NCBI GenBank assembly: GCA_026225945.1
Contig: JAMJFZ010001657.1
Location: 2,826,501-2,890,500 of the forward strand
DNA length: 64,000 nt
Origin: Cricetomys ansorgei
Taxonomy: Eukaryota > Chordata > Mammalia > Rodentia > Nesomyidae
Direction of reading: 5' to 3'
The notes under the pieces are model-generated. The model searched no databases and was not told the origin of the DNA. It saw nothing but the letters and a program-made list of their open reading frames with translations. Made by a program: the position numbers and the translations under genes. The first letter of the stretch is position 1; each line of letters starts with the position of its first letter. This document shows, in pieces, positions 1 through 13,186 of the stretch.

Positions 1-759
1 CCCCAGATCATAAATCTAAGTAACAGAGAAAACCTGCTGCCAAGATGAAGGGAAGTCATAATGAATCAGAGTGGAATTTTCAAAATTCTACGTAAATGCA
101 TTACTCTTACAGCCAGGCCAACAGAATGATAAATGATCCTGCCTCTCCTCTCCTCACGGATCATGCCAAGACAGGACAGCCATGCCAGCACTGTGTGAGA
201 CTTAGAGGCAAGCCGTGGGCTCCTAGAGAGCACAGAGCTATGAGCTGAGAACACTACCAGAGAAAACACTCAGGGCAGTGTCAGCTATGACTGGGACCAG
301 CTACCTATGGGAACATTATCATTACCAATTTCATCATCAATACCTAGCTGAGAACGAGAATGGAATCCATTACTGAAGAAATTAAAAGGTCATCTATGGT
401 ATCAGAAAAAGAGGCTGGTAAAGTGTAATCAGTAAATCCTAAGCGGTCCTGTTGAGAACTAAGAAGCCAGACTAGAAACGTCAAAGATAGCTGATGGACC
501 TGGTTTTGATAAGAAATGAAAGCCCATGAAATTCATTAGATCACAAGGAGAGTGGCCAGTAAGGCAGAAGTGCAGCCCTGGCTCCCTGTACACTCTCTGC
601 TAGTCATGTCTTTTCTATACCACATCTAATGGTCCCGTTCACGCAACGCAGCCCACAAACAGCAGTACTGTGTATCAACTAGAGGCTTCTGTCCTAAGGA
701 TCAATGCACAGAGAGTAACTGTTTGACTTTCTACAAATGCCAGCTAAAACATACACACG

Positions 760-910
760 AGCGCACACCTTTAATCCCAGCGTTTGGGAGGCAGAGGCAA
801 GCGGATCTCTGTGAGTTCAAGGCCAACCTTGTCTACAGAGTGAGTTCCAGGACAGCCAGAGTTACAACAGAGAAACCCTGTCTTGAAGCCCCTGACCCGC
901 CCCCCAAAAA
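760..910 (+). repeat. B1 SINE
   Basis: A 7SL-derived B1 body (TTTAATCCCAGC, GGATCTCTGTGAGTTC, GTTCCAGGACAGCC) with a poor A-rich tail, followed by CA-rich DNA. Confidence 0.92.
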
Positions 911-954
911 ATACCCATGAGCATAAGCACATGTACACACACACATACACACAG

Positions 955-978
955 CCCATCATCATCATCATCATCACC
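955..978 (+). repeat. (CAT)n microsatellite
   Basis: A short run of CAT/ATC triplets, probably grown from the tail of the adjoining B1. Confidence 0.8.
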
Positions 979-3448
979 ACACTTAAAAAAAAATCAAAGC
1001 CAATATAAACAAATGGAAGGAAAGAGCAACATCAATACTGGACACAATAATAAACTCTTGTTCTCTACCTCCCCTAAGTTCTGAACAGACCTCTCGGACC
1101 AAGGATACACTGCTAAGTAAGAGAAGTAAAATGTACCTGCTCCACAGCAGTGTTTCTTGTGAAGGCTGTCAGAGCCAAGCAGGAAGTCAAGGAGGCCATA
1201 TGCAGTTTTCCTTCGACAATGGTGGTGGTCCCAGACCAGAGGGCTGGAAACAATGCTCACCAACTTTCTCCCAAAGAACTGACTCTAGTTTCAAGAAGCC
1301 CTTCCAAAGCTGTTCCTATAGAAACCCATTCTGGCTGGACAACCCTCTGCAGAGTGTCAGGGGAGGAGGCCCAGCACTGCGGCTGAGAGAAAGGTTCTCT
1401 TGCCTGCTTCTCTAAGCGAGTCACTTGTTATTTTAGAAATTTGCCATGCAGATGACATGAAATTGAGCTATTATTTAGATTATGATAAAAAAGCTGGTGA
1501 GAGGATAGATGCCGACTCCCACTCAGAAAGACGCCCTGCTCAGAAACAACAGACCGAGGCTCTTATGTGCAATTGGATTTGACCTCAGGCAAGTCAGGAG
1601 CCCTGGGTGGATACTCCTGAGGAAGAACAGCTGTCAGGAAGGCTGTGATGGAATATGGAACCTGATTAGGGTCCCAAAGACACCAGAAAATCACATGTCT
1701 CAATGCCATCTGGGCTGCAAGTCAGTTACCACCGTATTGACTGGGAAGAGAGCACGCATTTGGAGAATACTGAAGTCTGGTTTCGCAGATGTGGTGAAGA
1801 TAATCAAAGGTAGCACACTGACTGGTTAGCAATTGTGGGCTCTCAGCCCCTAGCTAGCCTTAAAGAGCCAGGATGCACAAAAAAGATTTTAGCAAGCTCT
1901 GTGGGTGACCCCTAAGCAGTCTCAAGTGTCAGATGTTGTCAGCCCTGCCCAGATGCACAGGCAGAAGGTATCTGGGGATAGGCTGCCCTTTCCTGGCACT
2001 TCTGGCTAACGACAGGGTAAGCGGGGATAGGGAAACACTTTCTCATTACTAATCAGTGCCGGCCAGGTAGCATCAGTCAGGTACTTATTTGTGGGATTAA
2101 AGTAATGGAGAAAAATACAAAGAGCTAGACACGCTAAGAAACACACTATTAATCTGGGTAACATCAAAAACCCAAGCCAGACTAAATAAGTGAGCCCGTG
2201 TGATTATATTTCTATAATTGTAATCATGAAGACCCGGGCACCAGTATTGACTTATTGACTGGCAACTTCTTACTGATTTTCCTTTTAAAAAACTCATTTC
2301 AGCTTTAATTTTCAGAAAAGATTATTTTCTCAGGTCACAGGAAAGCTTTTGGGATGTGGTAGTCAAATAGGAAAATAAAATAAATTCTGGGGGCAAATAC
2401 ATTCTATTTTGACTGCCTTTCATCATCTTGTATTCCCTACTAGTAATTAGTAATTTTTTCTTATAGGGACACCACACCGAAGAGTTTGAGTTAAAACTCA
2501 AATCATTTCCTGCTCCCTCCCAATCTCCCTTTCATGTTTTCTCCCCCAACTATAGATGTCCCTGGTCAGCAGTGGGGAAGCCCCTGGGGACTTAGAATAC
2601 ACGCGTCCATGTAGGTGTCCTGGTAGAAGCTGGAGGAACTGAGAACACGGCAGGTTCAGGACGGGCTTGGATCTTCCTCTACCCTACCCTACCCCACTGA
2701 GGGCTTCTCTGTGAGAGGCTACCAGCCCATCCTGGAGAAATAACATCCTTACCTCTAATGATGGAAGGGCACCAAGAGGAACTAACAGGCCTTGCTGAGT
2801 CTCCTCCAGTTTATTACTCTTGGCCCACACCCTTCCCCTTTCCACTTTTTATCAAACTTGGTTTTAAACACTCAGGTTCACCCGCATCTCCCAGTCTCAC
2901 GAAGGCTCCTGTGTTGTGCTCATCTTATATTAATGTGGATGTTTTCCTTCCGCTGATTTGTCTTTGCCTATTTCATTTGTGCCCTAAGAGGGCTGAGGAA
3001 AATTATCCTTTCCCTCTAGTCCCAGATGAAAAGTCTTGTCACTCAGCAATAAGGGCAACGGGAACACCAAGGAAGGGCCAAGAACTACACTCTGCCTTCA
3101 ATCACCCTGAGCCGACAACTCCACTTCCACACTGTTCACATTCCCGTAGGCCCCTACTACCAAACTCCATCTCCACACGCAGAGCAGTTAGCCCAAGGGA
3201 GGAGCTGACCACAGTGACCACAGGTCAGACAGGCGGGGAGGGCCACAGAGCCTGGGCTCTGAGGAGCAGAGTGCCTCTAGAAGCGCAAGCTGACCAACTG
3301 CTCTCAGAAACTTCCAGGAAGTTTGAGTGTATGTCAGCCTGGACCAGTTCTGAACACAGTAATCATACAGAGGCAAGAAAGTGGATCTCATTGTGGTGTC
3401 AAGCGTGAAATGTGAATGGATGAATCATGAACTCCTCTCTCCGGTCAC

Positions 3449-3530
3449 CTGATATGACTGCCATTTTCCCAGATCCATGCTCGTGTAGAGCTATTCTTTC
3501 TGCTTCTTCCATCAGCAGCATGCCGAACCC
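3449..3530 (-). CDS. Elp3: Elp3 coding exon 14 (acetyl-CoA loop helix)
   Basis: Residues 496-522 plus the first base of G523, reading [20 protein letters not shown] and then [10 protein letters not shown] completes the acetyl-CoA pyrophosphate-binding loop. The acceptor is CTTCTAG and the donor GTGACC. Residues 510-511 read Leu-His where I recall Arg-Glu in human. The next exon, with the Y529/Y530 region and the stop, is not in the window. Confidence 0.95.
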
Positions 3531-4892
3531 CTAGAAGAGTATAAAGGAATTCGTGGATTGAGAAGGGAAGAGAGGTTTACAAAACAAAAAAGTTAGTAAA
3601 ATCCCTTAAAAAGAAGAATAAAAATCTACTGATAAGTAAGGAAAAAGAAGCCACTGGATCCTGCCTAGAGCATACTCAGGGACTCAGTGAAGTCAGCACA
3701 CGTGACAGAAGCCCACTGCGGCACTCTGGGAGGCGGGGCTAGGCCGGTGTAGGGCTGACTTCCCTCCTTGTTTTCCTCTTCAGGTCAGGACTAGGCAACT
3801 CCAGCTGACAGGATTCTGGAGTAACAGGTCTTATTTATTTGACTGACCTTCCACTTTTTAAAGGATTTGGAACGTGGCAGAATTCTTGCATCATCCAATT
3901 TGGGGTTTACCCTCAACCTACTATTACTGCTTTTAATAAATTTTCCTGAAACTTAAAAACACAGATTTCTGCTGGGCAGTGATGGTACATGCCTTTAATC
4001 CCATCACTCAGGAGGCAGAGGCAGGCGGATCTCTGAATTTGAGGCCAGTGTGGGCTACAGAGTGAGTTCCAGGACAGCCAGGGTCTGTCTCAAACCCTGT
4101 CCCTAAATAAATAAATAAATAAACAAACCAAAAAAACCCCAAACCACACCAACCAACCAAACAATCCCCTACAGATTTCCAATTTCAAGCAATTTCTTAG
4201 CTATAAACCAATTAGAAGCAGGACGAAAGATACCTGATGCTGAAATTTAGTGGGATCCCGGCTGCTCACAGGAACTACACTTCCATACACATGTAGCTCT
4301 CGGACTATGGAAACGCCTCCACCTAATTCAAACCGGAAGGTTTCTTCGGAGCACTTCCGTAGCCTCAGGAGGCCAATCAGAATGTCCTGATCAGGATCTT
4401 CGTAGGACAGAAAGGTTTCCCAGCCACCATTGGCAACATAATCTCTTCTTACCAATTCAACCTATTGGACAAAAAGCCATGAAAAATCTCATTTAGAATT
4501 TGAGAACCACCAAGTTCATTTTTATAACTGCATGAATGTGTTTAGGCTAATGTTCAGTTAGGAACAATGAATGAATCATCACTAATTATGGTTTTTATTT
4601 GCCTCCTCTCAAGTAGCACGGGATTAAACAAGAGTTCATGCCTTGTTCATGGACTATTATAAATGGAGAACAATTTTACAAATATTTGAACTTAATTATC
4701 CTTGAGATTCTTACAAATATCCAGCTCAGTGACTGCCTCTATGTTAATTTATGAAGTCCCATGAATTGTCTAAGATAAAACTACAGATTAAATCCATATA
4801 TTGCTTGAAGGAATCATCCCCTTCCCTTGCCTTCAAATTGTCAGATACTCAATGGTTTCCTCGTTTAGTCCTTACTTCTTCCACTAAAGCCT

Positions 4893-4933
<41 letters not shown>

Positions 4934-7900
4934 ACGCGCATGCGCGCGCGACTCTTATCTCGTTTCTCAATGGGATTTAAGAACACAGAACATTGCACAG
5001 GGCTTGTGAAATATGCCTAATGAAGGGATTAATATCTTAAAGTCCAATTGTTAGAGTGCAGTTTCTTGAAGAGGGATGGATGATGGCTGGATGGTAAGAT
5101 GGGGGACTTCAGTGGTAGACGCCTACGTGGATTCTGACTCAGGAAATGTGGCACCTAGTTAGATTTTACAGATGTATGAAAGTGAAGCTACCCAGAATGC
5201 CTCAGAGCCCGCACTGAAGACCTGGGGAAGCCAGTTAGCTGCTGCTATCCACACACTTGCCAAAGGACAAGAATTTGCTGGTTACCTAGAAGAGATCAGC
5301 AAGGCTCTCCACAGGAAGGGAACCACTAGTCATATGCAGCTACTTAAACCTGGATGCATTCAAATCAAGTCACTGTAACTCCGAGTCCCTCAGCGTGCCC
5401 TCCAGAGTCACTGCAGACAGAAGGGTGGCTCAGTGAGCAGCTCCACCTCAATGTTTCCCACACTAGTGCTGGCGAAAAACGAGGCACAGCTTCCTAACCT
5501 GGCTCTTCCATAGCTCAGCGACACTCATGGCTGGCTTTCCTGACTTGCTCTCTCCGCTCTGCTGAGTTATTCACTTATTTCTGGAGGTCACTCACAGGTG
5601 GGGTCCAATCTTGGGACAGATTTAAAGGAGACTGACCTGATATGGCCGCACCTTGTGATGAATTTCTTGGATTCCAACCTCCCTGGTTCTCACATCTCGG
5701 CACTGCCAAAACAAAACAAAACAAACAACTAAAGTAGTGACTCATTCAATGTTCATTTAAAACAAATCCTGGGCTCAAAATAAAATCTGAACATAACTTA
5801 CACTGGAACAGAAGAATGAAAACTTTAAAAAGGCATCTCTACTAAATTTTGAGGATGGGAATTTGTACAGTTGCACGGTTTTGCTTTTAAAATGAATTCA
5901 GAATTCAAAGAGACCATAGATAATAATTCTTGGGGGAATAAACAACATTAAGTTAGTTAGAAAGTTAGAAAATGGCTTTGCCCAAGAGATTGAACTGTTT
6001 GAAAAACAAAACCTCAAAATATGACTGCAAATACATTTCCAAAATATGATCACTGAAGAGCAAAAATAAATTCTTAAAATTTTAAAGCCTTCACTATGTA
6101 TGATTGTGTGTGTGTGCGTGTGCGCGCGTGTGCGTTTGTTTTCTGAGACAGGGTTTCTCTGTTGTAACTCTGGCTGTCCTGGAACTCACTCTGTAGACCA
6201 GGCTGGCCTCAAACTCACAGAAATCTCCCTGCCTCTGCCTCCCAAGTGCTGGGATTAAAGGCCTGTGTCGCCACCGATATAAGGAAGGCAGGAAGGATGT
6301 AGAAGGAACCTAGAGTTATATATGACATAAGCTGAACCTCAACTACAGACGGCCTTTGGACATCGCCTAGGTGTGCAGAGCTGCTGCGAGACAACGCAAT
6401 GCCTGGTCCGCATGGCCAGGATCTGTAACAGCCCTCACCCTTACCCCTCAATCCAGTGGCATCCTATAGAGTCTGACACTTAGCATTACAAAACCATTGC
6501 ATCATCCTATGTTATGTCTGTTGCATATTCTTCCCTTACAGAATAAGCCACAAACATATTTTCAGGATTCTAACACCCTACCAGTGAGGGATGATCATGC
6601 TAGAAAATCTGACATCAGGCAAGCAATTTTACCACCAATAAGAGTTGGCCATTCAGTTTTGCAGAAACAAAGCTACTTTCATGCTTTAGGGAATCTGCCC
6701 TGCAAGATACTCTGCTGATATGGCCTGCACAGTAAACGAGGGTGCTCAGACTTGCAGCTTATCTACTGAGAGCAGATGTTATCTTCCAGCCCCAGTTCTA
6801 TACAGGAGACTGCACGTGTGTGGCTGAGCGTTAGTTGCTCTCAGTCAATAGGTACGTGCTGCTTCCCTCTTCTCGCTCTTTCCTGGGACAACCCCACCCC
6901 CTTGTTTTTAGAGGCAGAGATGATACTGCCTATGGGACTTGGGTCTTTGGACTCACTCCTGAGCTACTTAGCAGAATTAGAGTTAGTAAGAGTTAGGTGG
7001 GGCAGGGTTAAAGAAGACCAATAGATAGGGAGACTGCCAGTAGCCAGGCCTGGAGGTCCCTGAGAAGCCGGTTCTTAGGAGGCCAGAGAAGATGGAGATT
7101 GAAGACAGCGGAGAGTGGAGAGCAGAGCAGGCACACAGTCCTGTGCGGTGTTCATCAGCCCACATACACTTGTTTATTTCTAAGACTGGAAAGTTTCTTA
7201 TGACATTTAACTATTATATTATTTTTTACAGAAAAAAACAAACGATACTCAAAAATTCTTTTGGACACGTTCTAGAATTTTTTTCCTCTATGATAATTTG
7301 AGTAAACATAAAATAAGTCATGGGCAAGTCCACAAATGCAAGCTGCACCATCCCCGGAACCAGCTCTCTGACGGCATGGGCCATGCTCAGCACAGCCAAC
7401 AGGCCCTCCCGACAGATGGCGCCGCACTCTCAGGGCAGAGTCTAGACCCTGGCGCCCTGGCCAGACACTGCTCCCGGCTTATCTCTTCAGAAGTCCTGAA
7501 ACTTTCAAGGATGCTGCATTTCAAGCTCACTGTTACCTCACAGCTTCCTTCACTCTCTCAGGGTCAAGAGAGAAGATGCTTAGTGCATATAAAGCCAACG
7601 GGTTACAAATGAGTCAGAAGAGGACAAAGGGGCAGTGCAGCCTTTGTCACCGCCTGCTTCAGCTTCTGCAAGCTATACAGGACACCTCCAACACACACAA
7701 GCTTTCTGACCCAACTGGTACCAGCAATGACTAAGAGCGACAGCCCGGAGACAGGTGTGGCAGGATTTCTTTCCTCACAACATACCTGACAGGCACATTT
7801 ACTCATACCTGTATCCCAAGGTCTTTCATTCTCGCGAATGCCAGCTCCCGCAGGTTGCCGTGCTCGACCCCGGAGCTGACCAAGGGCATCGGGATGTCTC

Positions 7901-10900
7901 TGTAGGAGAAAAACGTCAATTGTGGAAAAGTGTAAGCCATTCTCCACAGCAGTATGGCAGGGAAATTTTAAAAATAAAAACAACGAAAAGCCACAAAGCT
8001 ACGAAGCAGAAAGCAGAGGTGGAGCATCCTAGGGAGGAGACGCATCCCCTTAGGCTTAGAGCATCCCCTTACCCCAGCTTTCCATCTCCAAAGCTGATTT
8101 CTACCCACCTCTCAGGGGAAACCACATTAGAGAACAGAGCACAGAATCTGACCAAATGCCTGAGAGCCATTAGGAAGGATTTGGAGTTCATGAGACATCT
8201 ATATGTACTACATGAAACAAGAATGAAAAGAAATAAACCTCACCTTAATGGAGAGAAATAACAATTTTGATTCAGATACCACTTTGCAAATACTTTCCCT
8301 CCCACACAGAAGATGAATGAAAGCCACCAAAGAAGGTCAAAAGCCTGGTTTTGCTATAACGGACGGCTCTCACAGACTCGACTCCATTTCCCCAAAGTCT
8401 AAACCAGAAGGGAGTCTGCCACAGGGGAATAACAGCTTGCCTAAAGATGAGGGAATGAGATTTATCTTCTGCATTAGTAGAGTGCAGAGTGCCAGACATC
8501 AAGGAGACATCGACGGAAAGCTGAAGTTAGGGGTTGTACTATACCAGCTCCAGAAAGCCAATCACTGAGCACAAAGAACCATCTGCCACAAATCTACTGG
8601 GTTCTGGAACCCAGCAGTTTCCATGAAGATCCAGTAAAGAGAAACATACCAGGAGGCCCCAAGAGACAGTGACATAAAAAATTTGTTTTATGCTTTTGAC
8701 TAAGGAGTTACCATACACGGTTATGTATGGTTTTTAGTAAGATAATCCCTAACTTTAGAATTTTAGTCTCTTAAAATCAATCTATGCTTCAAAGTTAGTA
8801 ATCAGATAAAATATGGAATATGTGACTATCCCTGTATGAACACACTAGATATTTTAAAACAAAATATATTTCCAAACACTGCTATGCGTGGTCTGGGATT
8901 AACCTGAGATGATCAACAGAGATCATGCTAATGCTCAATGTCCGACAAATACATTTTGTGTCTTTATGCATTCATGTGTTCATGGCAGGTATGTCCTGTA
9001 AAGTTGCTGTGAACAATGGACGAGACCAAACTAAAGTAACTGTTCCCAGGAAATGCAGGGCCAGTCTTCAGAGCATAGCTTGCTTTATGTGTTTGTGTTG
9101 AACTGTACGATACATTCACCAGGAGGCTGTTATATGATTTGTGGGACCTAGTACAAAGCGAGAATATGTAGCCTCTTTCAAAATTATTAACGATTTCAAG
9201 ATGGTGACAGAGGGGTAGCGAGGGAGGTGTAAGGCCTGTGACACTGCACAGGCTGCACGTTCTCGAAGATGCCGTGATTACCAGAGAGGCTCTGGTAACA
9301 CAGAACCTTACAGGGATGCCACCAGTTTACAAACGTCCTAAATTTACATCTGTCACTATAAAAATGAAACACGGCTCAAATGGTCTTTGGTAGTGACACG
9401 CCTGGGGCACAGCAGATGGAAGCTCTTGGTCATTAAGGAGCAACACTGTAGCAGCTGCACCTCTCAGAGACAGTCTCCTTTACTGAGGCGGAGGGACACA
9501 TTTCCGCATTGGCCAGCATCATCTACAGCAGTGCATGATGGATCTCAACTCCACACTCAGATGGAGATGCAGCTCTCTGGATGCTCAGAACCTGGGCCAG
9601 GCTGCTAAGTGGTTGAGCTTGCTCTCTCATGGAGGCAGGAGTTAAAATTCCTTTTAGGTTTCTCTAAGTAATTCTATCTAGTCTCGTTTCTGGCACAAAG
9701 AGATTATACATGGGAATATTGGCTCAACCGGTAATATTTCAAGCTTAGAGGTGCTAATATTTACAATTTGCTCATCAAAAACCTTTCCAAGAGATGTTTA
9801 GAGCTGTTTCTCTCTGAAGTTTCTCATGCGTCAGAAGCATGCTTTGGTTGCAAATTGGTATTCCTAGTCTGACGCCTCGCAGTGATTTAATATCGTATCA
9901 AGGCAGACAGCTGTCAAATAGCCCAGGGGCAGTAGCGCTCTAATGCGGAGCACATTATGTGCCTGGACAGAATTTTACACTTAATCACTGACTACACTCC
10001 TCAGGGCTAGAATATAGAACCTTCCAGCAGGATGTGCTTCATAAAAACACCCAGGAAGATGTTCCTGACTCAACTGTCAGAAAGCTAAAATGTATGAGAT
10101 AGTTTAGAGGCAGGGAGGGGGCAGGGGATAGGAAATAACCCATGGAAACATCAAATAATCTATTAGTAAGACAGACAAGCAGAAGGGAAGCCAAAATATA
10201 GTGCTCTCACTTGATTATCGGACTTGCCTAAAACACAGTCTCTGTTTCCAGCCAACTGTAGCTGGCAGAAGATGCTATGAGGTGGAACAGCATACAAACA
10301 GGCTGAGATCCTAAATGACCAGGACAGAAAGACTTCTGTGACTTCCCTTGCTTATGACTTCAAACGAAAACAAAGTAGGTATGGAATGTCCCAGGAGGAG
10401 GCTTTTCTATGTTACCAAAGGCTTCTTTCAACAAGCCTGAAAGCCAGCACGTCAGAGTGAGGTATGTAAGACATGCCTGGACCAGCAGCAGTTTCCTGAT
10501 CTGCAGAGCTAGCCTAAAACTTCAAAACTGAGGCTAGAAGAAATGGCCTGAGTGAAATACAACTTATTTCAGCTACCGAACACTGCTGAACACCTAGCCT
10601 TCCCTCTGTACCTTAATACACTTGAAAAAAAGATTTAGTCTATTTTGAATTATATATATATCTCTGATTGTGGGTGTGAGGACATTAATTTAGGTGCCCA
10701 TGGAGGCCAGAAGTGGGTGTTAGATTTCCTGGAGCTGGAGTTACAGGTGGTCATGAGCTGCCCAATGTGGGTGCTGGTATCGGAACTCTGGTCTGCGATA
10801 GCAGTCCCTGTGCTCGACGGCTGAGCCATCTCTCCAGCCCCTCCTCTGCACTCCGATAGGTTTATGCTGCTCATTTACATTTTCATTTAAAGTTTTATCA

Positions 10901-12053
10901 TCTAGTTCCTGATCCAAGTTTCCTTCTTGAGGTTCAGACATAACAAATTCCACTTCAGTCTGAGTATAAATGTAAAACTTCTTGAAATGGAACTTTGGAG
11001 TTTTAAACAAGTCCATCCTTTTCACAGCAGGAAAGCCGCTGCCGGAGTGTTGGGGTACTTAGCTGGGGTTCCACTCTGGCAGGAACGGTCAGTTTCCTAG
11101 CTTTCTGTCTGTTCAGGTAAGAGGAGTCAAAATGAGTTTACATTTCATTTATGAATTCCTTTTGGGGGTTTGATCTCCATAAAAGAGCACCATGTTTGTA
11201 ATCTGGATTCCATGGCTTGTAAATTAGATGCAAACAAGTCACGTAAGAAAGAACACAAGTGATGATCAGACACAAGGAGAGAGCTAATGCCCACTAACGG
11301 AGAAATGCAGATCACACTTCCAATTTAAAAAGTTGTGGGTATACAGTTTTATAGCGGATGTGGTAAAATTAGGAATGACTTGATGAACTGGCATAATCTC
11401 TTTAAAAAATCTTATAAATTGTATCCATATATGCAGCAAACCCCATCATACTTATAGTTCTTTTTTCAAAAAAGACCTAAAACATCAAATAATGATGAAG
11501 ATGCACAGACCCATTGTCACAGGCTAGTCTCTCCACCGGTCCTGCTACTATAACAGAAACGAAAATCTTGACACACACTGATTTTAGCTATAGTGTAGAC
11601 TAGGAAGATTAGAGGCCGGGCATGGTAGATACACCTTTAATCATAGCCCTTGAGAAGCAAAGGCAGGGGGATCTCTGTGAGTTCCAGGCTAGCCTGTTTT
11701 GCATAGTGAGTTTCAGGCCAGCCGGGGCTACATAGAGACCCTGTCTCAAAAAGGGAGGGGGGGCAGTGAAAAGAGACCTGCGTGATGGTTAACCTCAACT
11801 GTCAAATTGATGAGTTCTGGAACCATCTGGGAGACAGGCTTCTGGGAATGCCGGTGGGAGAACATTTTGATTAGGTAAACTGAGGTGGGAACACCTGTTG
11901 GGGTGAGGTCCTGGATTGCATAAAAAGGAGAAAGTGAGCTCAGCACAAGGCATTTATTACTTTCTGCACCAAACTCCCATGCTATGACTTCCTTGACGGG
12001 ACAGACTGTAGTCTGGAACTGTGAGCTAAAAACATCACTTTTTCCACTGTGCT

Positions 12054-12089
<36 letters not shown>

Positions 12090-13153
12090 CAGGGTATTTT
12101 ATCACAGTGACAGAAAAGTAACTAAGACAACCTAAAGCAACCTAAATGTCTGCCTAACAATGGGCCAATTACTGCATAAGACAAACCAAAATGAGACTGT
12201 TGTGCTACCCGTAAAGGCATGAAAATGACCCTAATCTTTCTTGTATTTGAAAAGCTTTTAGTTAACTATATATAAGCTTTTGATAACCATAATAAACGGG
12301 CCCCAGTATAACATATATTCTGTAGAAGGTTCATCACATTGTTTAGCACATCTGTGCCTATAATATCACTCCTTTGAGACAACAACACTCAAAATCCTTT
12401 CTTTGTATCATATGCCTTTTTGGGGGGCAGTGGGGCTAGGATTGAACCCAGGGCCCACTTGTGAGCTATGCTTCAGCTTCATTATCTTGACATATGCAGC
12501 TTTTCAGCTCTAGTCACCCCACTACATCTAGAGAGAAGAGCACCCCAACTACTTAACTGTAATTTTGTTTCAATTGATGAATGGCGACTTAATGAGTGCC
12601 AGCCTGGCTCTATTCCATACGTGTGCAGATCAGTGTGTTTAGATTCCACACACTAGTGAGATAATGTGGGTCTGGTTCTCTGCATCTGGCTCATTTCATA
12701 TAAACAACTGTCACATTAACCAGTCTCTGTAAAGATGGAATCCCATCAAATAAGGACATTTTTGTAAGCAGTGTGAACTCACTGTTAACACATATGCTGA
12801 AGAGATGGTAAGTAAGTTCTAAACCATTATCGAATCCACGTGGACAGAGAACTGCTGTTACACTGGTGTTAGAATGATGGCAGGAAAGTGTTCGTGTACT
12901 CAATGTAGCTTCCCCCGGGAAGTTTTATCTGGGCTTGGTCGGGGATAGAAACAGACCGCGAGAGACAGAGAAAGCAGAATGTACAGACGATCTGGAAATA
13001 AAAACAAAGACAAAGCAAGGAGCAGGGCGGTAGGACGGCTCAGCGGGTGGAAATGCCTGATGCCTTGAGCTCCTGGGGCCCATGGTGGGAAGAGAAGGGG
13101 CTCCTGAGAGCTGTCCTCTGACCGCCACATGCTCACTGTGGCGTATGTGTGTA

Positions 13154-13186
<33 letters not shown>

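Larger units (their letters stand above)
1..3448 (-). other. Elp3: Elp3 intron 14 (partial)
   Basis: Apart from a B1 near 760-910 and a short ATC run, I recognise no repeats or genes. The final Elp3 exon was looked for on the minus strand and is absent. A 216-codon plus-strand open frame at 2758-3408 has no recognisable domain and is most likely chance. Confidence 0.8.
5703..7808 (-). other. Elp3: Elp3 intron 11
   Basis: Contains a TG/CG tract and an inverted B1. The part at 7330-7480 is unusually GC-rich for an intron but shows no recognisable coding or repeat signature. Confidence 0.75.

Noticed and set aside
2758..3408. 216-codon plus-strand open frame, the longest in the window
   Set aside because: It lies inside Elp3 intron 14 on the opposite strand, has low-complexity and Pro/Ser-rich composition, no domain and no visible splice or promoter support. 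One frame of this length is expected by chance in 64 kb.
7755..8261. 168-codon plus-strand open frame over Elp3 exon 11
   Set aside because: The 5' part is the antisense of exon 11, whose conserved protein reads on the minus strand; the rest is unremarkable intron.
11492..11583. C/D snoRNA-like pair of ATGATGA and CTGA boxes in intron 10
   Set aside because: No terminal stem or internal C'/D' boxes could be found; such short motifs arise often by chance.
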